The position numbers and the translations under genes are program-made. Shown here in pieces: positions 58,701 through 64,000 of a stretch of DNA of 64,000 bases (its first letter is position 1; each line of letters begins with the position of its first letter). The stretch comes from Chelonoidis abingdonii (Eukaryota > Chordata > Testudines > Testudinidae), in contig NC_133778.1 of assembly GCF_003597395.2 (NCBI RefSeq), positions 24,861,946 to 24,925,945 of the forward strand, given 5' to 3'. Below the pieces are notes generated by a model. That model was given only the letters and a program-made list of their open reading frames with translations. It made no database searches and was not told where the DNA came from.

Positions 58701-61689
58701 GTCATTTTGGGTACCAAAGAGAAAGAATGAATTATTTAGTTCAGATCGAGTTTTTGTTTGTTAAACACTTAGAATAATGCTCCAGAACATGACATCTTAG
58801 GCAGTTGTACTAGTCTAGCAGACTATTAACTTAGTTGCTATAGAGTTTATGAAACTGTGTTTCCCTAAAGCTGTAAAACTACCAGGGGTGAATCTTACCA
58901 CTGGAAAAACTGGGTAATTGAGAAGACTGTCAGTTCACGCTTGAGGAACAGCCAGATTGTAGGGAAGGTTGCTACATTTGGAAAGGGGAAATCTATACCA
59001 CTATATGTCCTTCCATGAAAATGTTAGCAGAGAAAGACCTTTTGCCCCTCGGGCTCATTTAAGTGAGAGACAGACATAATTATTCTTTCAAGCCCTTTCT
59101 TTCATGTATGGTTGAGCAGCTTGGTTTGGAAGTATGGAAAAGAAATTAATTTTAACAGATGGGAAGTTCTATAAAATTGGGACATTTATCTTTGCACTCC
59201 ATAAGGCATTTCCTTGGCTTTTCTCCACAGGCTCCTGTATGTAGCTACTCTCACTCAGATTCACAGCCAGTCATGGATACCTATTTCTTTCTCTCAGGCA
59301 CAGTTCTAAATCTGAAATATGTGTATTATTGGGGTGGAATGGGCTCCACTTGTGTTTTGGAAAGGCCAATTTTTTAAAAATTCATACTAGGAGGTACATG
59401 CAAGTTCTGATAAGAATGGATTGCTGGTTGGTATTGAGGGAGGAAAAAACTGGAAAACAGAATAGAAACTTTCCTACTAAGTCAGTTCAGCTGGTCTCAG
59501 CATTATTGCTAAGGCTGCTGATGCTACTAAATGGGTGGCAACATACTGTCATATACATGCTTTGCAGAGATTGCCTAAGTCATCAATTCTGGGTGCTTGG
59601 ATTTATTTTGCAGCAATATCAGAATATACCTCCCTTTACCAAATGATCAAGGAAAGTTGGTATCCTTTTTGATGTAAAATGGTGGAAAGATCTTGGTGGG
59701 TGCTAATAAATAAAGATTAAACAGTCCCAACAATTTTGCAGGTTTGGAGCCAGATTTTAATCCGATTTACACCCCATACCAACCCATTGGCTTTGGGGAC
59801 AAATTTTGCACTAATTTACACTTCATTAATTGCTACTCACCTGCAGAGTTACATGTAGTTCAATAAATATGGATTTTGGCCCTTTATTTAAATAAGCAAT
59901 CAGAGTTTGTATAGTTTACTGAGCCTTATGATATGATTATCTGAAGCTTATTGGATGGTTTTCTGAATGTCTTATACCTCTAAACTCAGGACAAATCTCT
60001 CATGAGAAAAAGGCTTTCTCATGAGACCTGTAGCATCAGTACTTCCCATTTCTGTTTAGGCTGAAAATACCAGAAGACCAACCTTTTTATTACAGAATTT
60101 TGTCACTTTTCACTTCTTGGTTGGAGGGAACAAGGAAATGCAGCAGAGAACAAGAATGAAAAATAATGAAAAAACATTTCCCAGCCTCAGACATTGTTCA
60201 TTTCTAGCTCTGGGAAAAGTTCATATTGTTTGTTGTTTTTTTTCCTAACTTGATTTGCCAATCCCATTTCTGAAAAGGGGGCATTTCATGGCTAAAGCTA
60301 TTTACCTTTATGCTCAGTTTCCCTCCCTTTATGGCATGGTCCTAAAGAGTTTAGAGGAAAATGATAACTTTTCTAGAGATTTTTTTTAACCACCCTATAG
60401 GATATCATAGAGAATTCTAGCCCTGCAATAAAATTCTGTTGGGTGATTCAAAACACCTGTAGAAAGGAAATATCTTTCTAGCTACGCTATAAATTCTAAG
60501 GTAGTTTCAATAGAATCCTGTCAAATTTCCATATAATTTTATTGGTTTAATCCCTGTTTCATTCAGTGGGATTGTCCAAAAGGATTTTCTGTTTCCTCCC
60601 ACCTTCCCCTTTCCTTTATTTACTTTCGCTCCCTATAACTTATTGTCTCTTCTTTAATATTCATGCATATTTTACACTGGTCTCCTAAATTAACCTCTCC
60701 AGTCACAATACCTACTCCACCGCCTCCTCATTGGTAGTTTGTCCTGATGTGTGGTTTAACTAATCTCCTTTGGCAGATCATTGCTATAGAATGTTCAAAT
60801 CATGGCATATGAGTCCCCTGCTGCTGTCCTTAACAATTTTTTAAAGAAAGTTGCCTATACTTTCCCAAATTCTTGAGCTGACCTATTCCATTAGCCCTGT
60901 ATGAAAAGCTTTGTTCAAGAAGAATCAGAGTTTAAAACATGTTTCAGTGGACCCAACCTATCTTAACAGCCCACTAAAATTTGCAAAAATGTATCCAAAG
61001 GTCAAAATAACAATTTACCAGTAGATTATTGGGCTCAAAACTGTCGTGCTAAATGCTTAGTAGGCTTTGACTTCTATTGCTGTGTAACACGCCTTACTTA
61101 ATAGACCAAAGTGTATAAGGGCACTGTCCTCAATCTGTGCATACAACTCTTACTATGATATCTGGGCAGCTCCCAAAATGTACACTTAACAAGATAGTTA
61201 AACAGTTCTCTCTCTCCTTTGAAGTCAGCAGGGACTGGCCTATATTTGGCATGATTCTGTTTTGCTTTTCTTCCTTTTTTTTTTTTTTTTAAATGAGGGA
61301 GCATTGTGTGAAGGACATACCAAAGAAGCAGGTTGCGAGGTTCTATTCTGAAGGCAGATGCGCTGTTGTGCTCTGAACTAACTGTAGCTCTTTTAAGGTT
61401 ACCAGCTTCAAACCTTTGCCCAGACAACTGTAACTATCAGGTGAAGGCTTTGGAAATGGAGGAGCAGTCATTCATTGTGGTTCTATGGATACAATTTGAG
61501 CGAAATGAGTGAAACCATGTCAGTGGGATCCTTCTATCCTCTGTCACATCTGTTAGCAGGACAGCAAGATTCCATGGCTGATGATATCAAATGCTGGAGA
61601 GAAAGATCCAGCTATATGCAGATGTTCATTCTTGTCTCTTTATGATTATGTTTTTGCAATCTTTGATTCCATATCTGGTTCATTTTCTT
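55771..61689. other. unclassified sequence
   Basis: About 5.9 kb with few recognised features. An imperfect inverted pair lies at 56338-56367 and 56389-56416 (TAAAAGTCAATATTG against TTTTTGACTTTTA). A small exact hairpin TCTCATGAGA/TCTCATGAGA is at about 59998-60026. A run of about 17 T lies at 61276-61292. Short foldback arms are near 57680-57760, 58140-58430 and 59745-59885. Reading frames up to 109 codons show no domain. Confidence 0.4.
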
Positions 61690-61990
61690 TTACTCCATTA
61701 GCTTTTCCTCAGTTTTCTTCTACTTTTCTCTGCCTCTCTTTTCCCCCTCTTCTTTTTCTCTGTGTGAAGCCAACATTTCTCTGCCCCTCTCTCAAAGTTC
61801 TCCCCCAAGTTCCCCCTCTCTCTGTCTCTGCCAACAGCTTCCCCATCTTTTCTCCCCCTTTGCTTTTTCCAGTCCCCTCCCAGTTCTCACATTCCCACCC
61901 TCTAATTTCTCTCTTCATTTTCTCCTTCTCTCTCCTTCACTTCAAGCCTCCCCACTGCTCTTCCTGTCACTCCCCTGGTTGGGCCCTACT
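61690..61990 (+). repeat. polypyrimidine (CT-rich) tract
   Basis: About 300 bases made mostly of C and T on the plus strand, without a simple period. The 145-codon plus-strand frame at 61581-62018, rich in S, P, F and L, is only a consequence of this composition. Such tracts can form triplex structures; any function is unknown. Confidence 0.8.
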
Positions 61991-62790
61991 TTTTTCTCTG
62001 CCCCCTCCTCCTGGTTAGCTGGCCATATGACAAATGTTGCCATGGACAATTCTCCTAATAAGCAGTGGGTCTGCTGGGGGATTCTCGGTGAAACAGAAGT
62101 TATATTCTTTTTAGAAGGTGAAAGAAAAAACAGAGAGAAACACATATGGGAATTTGCTATAGGCAGAAACTATTATTATTAGTGGCAGGTGGACTCTGGA
62201 GAGAGGGGATTAGACTAGATGGTTGGATATGTTCCAAAGAAAGGTGGATTGGAGATAAAATACCAAGACCCCAGAGCTGGGTGTCACTACATTAGAGGGA
62301 GTCCTCACCCATAATGGGAGGAGACATGCATTTGGAAGGATGGTATCAAGGGGGAACAATTCTGATTTTGGACATTGCCGGTACCTCCATAAGAGAACAA
62401 ACTACAAACCCTTGACCTTTATTCCCCTGCCAGGTAGTAGCAAAGTTTCCCATTGCATGTATATACATGAGGATAAGAGTTAATCCTTTAAATCTTATCT
62501 GTTTCTTTCTTAAATGAACCATTCATTATTTAAATGTGCTGTAATTGGGATTTGTCTGTTGATCTGGGGCACACAGAGACTGCATTTCCCTGTGAACAAT
62601 GGACCTCTAGCCTACAGGAGGAAAAGGAATCCAGTGGGATTAACTGGCTGTAGAGACCCAATCTTAGAAAAAAAAATGGGCTCACTAGGAGGAGTTTTAA
62701 GACCTTCTCATAAAGTGCCACAGTGAGCAGACCTTAGCCAAGGCTGACCTAAAGTGAGCACTCCCAGCTTGGAAGCAACCCATTGTAACA
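61991..62790. other. unclassified sequence
   Basis: No recognised repeat or exon. GGGGATTAGACTAGATGG near 62200 resembles a CR1 tail word but is too short to call. Confidence 0.35.
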
Positions 62791-63110
62791 GACTTTTATG
62801 TTTGAATATATAAATGTGCCACTGCTTTATGAGCAGCTGTTGATTTCATTCACTGTGTGCATGTGTAATCCTTGTAAAAATAATGCAAGTGCTGCTGGCA
62901 GTGCTGTCATCAACTATTCATGAGGTGGCTGCTGTTTAGCCGTAGGGCTCACTTGGTCTCTCAGCAGAAGCTAGACGAGGTGTGACACCTGGTCATTCGG
63001 AACATACAGCAAGCCAGCAGTTCCACTCAGAACAGCTCACTCTTCAAGATGCTGGCACTTAAAACAGTGCGAGATTTAATAGCTACTTTTAAAGTAAGTC
63101 AGAATAACAG
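62791..63110 (+). promoter_or_regulatory. candidate conserved block with small first exon
   Basis: No repeat similarity is seen. An ATG at 63049 (A at -3) opens 15 codons, MLALKTVRDLIATFK, which end exactly before a consensus splice donor GTAAGT at 63094-63099. The upstream 250 bases (GCAAGTGCTGCTGGCAGTGC and an ATTCATGAGGTGGCTGCTG stretch) are of mixed composition and unlike the surrounding AT-rich DNA. This could be an alternative first exon of a gene extending to the right. I do not recognise the peptide. Chance remains quite possible. Confidence 0.2.
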
Positions 63111-64000
63111 TATTGTAAGTGCCTTTCGCTGTTAATGTGGTCTGCTACTGTATGGGGGACCTATATCAGATTTAGCAAACAGCCTGCAGCTGTAAAAGGA
63201 ACCAAATGTTTGTTGTTATCATGTACCTTTCAATGCTCATATATTATTCTAGAGTGTGCGTTAAGCTATTGGCAAGTAACTGGTTTGGCACAGCAGCCTT
63301 CTTAACACTAGTATGATTGGTGGGAATGCTTCTGGGAATGCTACCAAAAGCAAAAGAGGTATAAAGGGAGCCAGAAGTTCAGGGGAGTAGGGAGGAGCAC
63401 ACGTACAAGTGATGGGATACATGTGAAAGGACACAGTCCTTGGTTATCAGAAACACAGAGGTTCGCTCTGATCTCATTGGTTTAAAGCTGGAGTACTTCC
63501 ACTGAAGTCCATGCAGAGAGATCAGGAGCATGTCCCTAATCATTTGCTCTGGGAAAAAAATGGAATTTCCACTTCAGCAAAACTCCTTTAAATAAAATTA
63601 AAATCTATCTCCTTTTCCCCAAGGAAATTGGACCAATGTCCTTAAAGTGAGGATTATATTGCTTACCCTGCTACTGTGAATTCAGTGCCACTATCACAGA
63701 CCAACTTTGGCACTGAGTGCTGCTGTCAGAGAGAAGGAGCCACACACAACAGATTCTACCCTGAGTGATAGAATCACTGGGGTCCTGTGACTACAGTCAC
63801 TACCAAAGTATTATTTAGAAATGTGGGTATTAGGGATGAAAAATGAGAGATGAACAGAGAGTGACTGTTATGGCTCTCTTCTAGCAATTGGAGACAAACC
63901 ACACAAGCTTGAGAGATTTAGGGTCAGATCTTCAGCTGGTTTATATAAGCTTTGTTCCATTGACTTCAGAGGAGATCTGCCAGATACTAGCTAAGTATCT
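63111..64000. other. unclassified sequence with a foldback arm
   Basis: A short ancient foldback arm is at 63921-63980 (GGTCAGATCTTCAGCTGG and CCATTGACTTCAGAGGAG). Otherwise nothing recognised up to the window edge. Confidence 0.4.

Noticed and set aside
61581..62018. 145-codon plus-strand frame rich in S, P, F and L
   Set aside because: The composition follows directly from the polypyrimidine tract; no start context, splice signals or domain.

Overview
The window looks like a piece of a reptile nuclear genome, most likely a turtle (a crocodilian is the alternative). The reasons are many decayed CR1-type LINEs with the (TATGAATC)n-like 3' tail, PIF/Harbinger and hAT MITEs of the GGTCTACACT and CAGTGGTGGGC types, MIR/L2-like SINE remnants, and LTR-like elements beginning TGTCATAA. 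The species assignment rests on recalled repeat families and was not checked by a search. Base composition is AT-rich. I found no convincing exon of a host protein-coding gene, no tRNA or rRNA gene, no CpG island of note and no bacterial or organellar genes. The open reading frames present are short and explained by chance, palindromic transposons, or LINE reverse-transcriptase relics. It reads as intergenic DNA or a very large intron.

Layout. 1-3.5 kb: MIR-like fragments, one of them split, and a possible TATA promoter with a splice donor. 3.5-6.4 kb: a foldback element related to Penelope-like repeats, then two Harbinger MITEs. 6.4-13.8 kb: mostly unique sequence with CR1 tails and short ancient foldbacks. 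13.8-18.1 kb: a hAT MITE beside a minus-strand CR1 that is itself split by a 2.5-kb plus-strand CR1. 19.6-22.4 kb: another minus-strand CR1 split by a 1.7-kb Harbinger element that carries a broken Myb/SANT-like exon. 22.4-26.2 kb: unclassified. 26.2-31.6 kb: a DNA-transposon remnant and three LTR-like elements. 33-38.6 kb: CR1 pieces, a second foldback repeat and a hAT MITE. 46.0-48.6 kb: a minus-strand LTR and two more foldback/Penelope-like repeats. 49.5-51.1 kb: a cluster of three DNA transposons (one with inverted unique flanks) and a CR1 3' end. 53.5-55.5 kb: a CR1 split by a 988-bp LTR-like element with a perfect 5-bp target duplication. 56-64 kb: mostly unique sequence, a 300-bp polypyrimidine tract, and a conserved-looking stretch near 63 kb with a small candidate first exon.

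The most interesting points are: (a) four copies of related foldback repeats whose core resembles a hammerhead ribozyme, as known for Penelope-like retroelements; (b) a hAT palindrome at 50.08-50.41 kb flanked by a nearly identical inverted copy of 38 bp of outside DNA instead of a direct target duplication; (c) three nested insertions whose relative ages can be read from the sequence; and (d) a tRNA-Leu-like primer-binding sequence lying about 100 bp inside the 3' boundary of an LTR-like element. Nothing here acts as an operon or pathway; the story is transposon layering in a gene-poor region.
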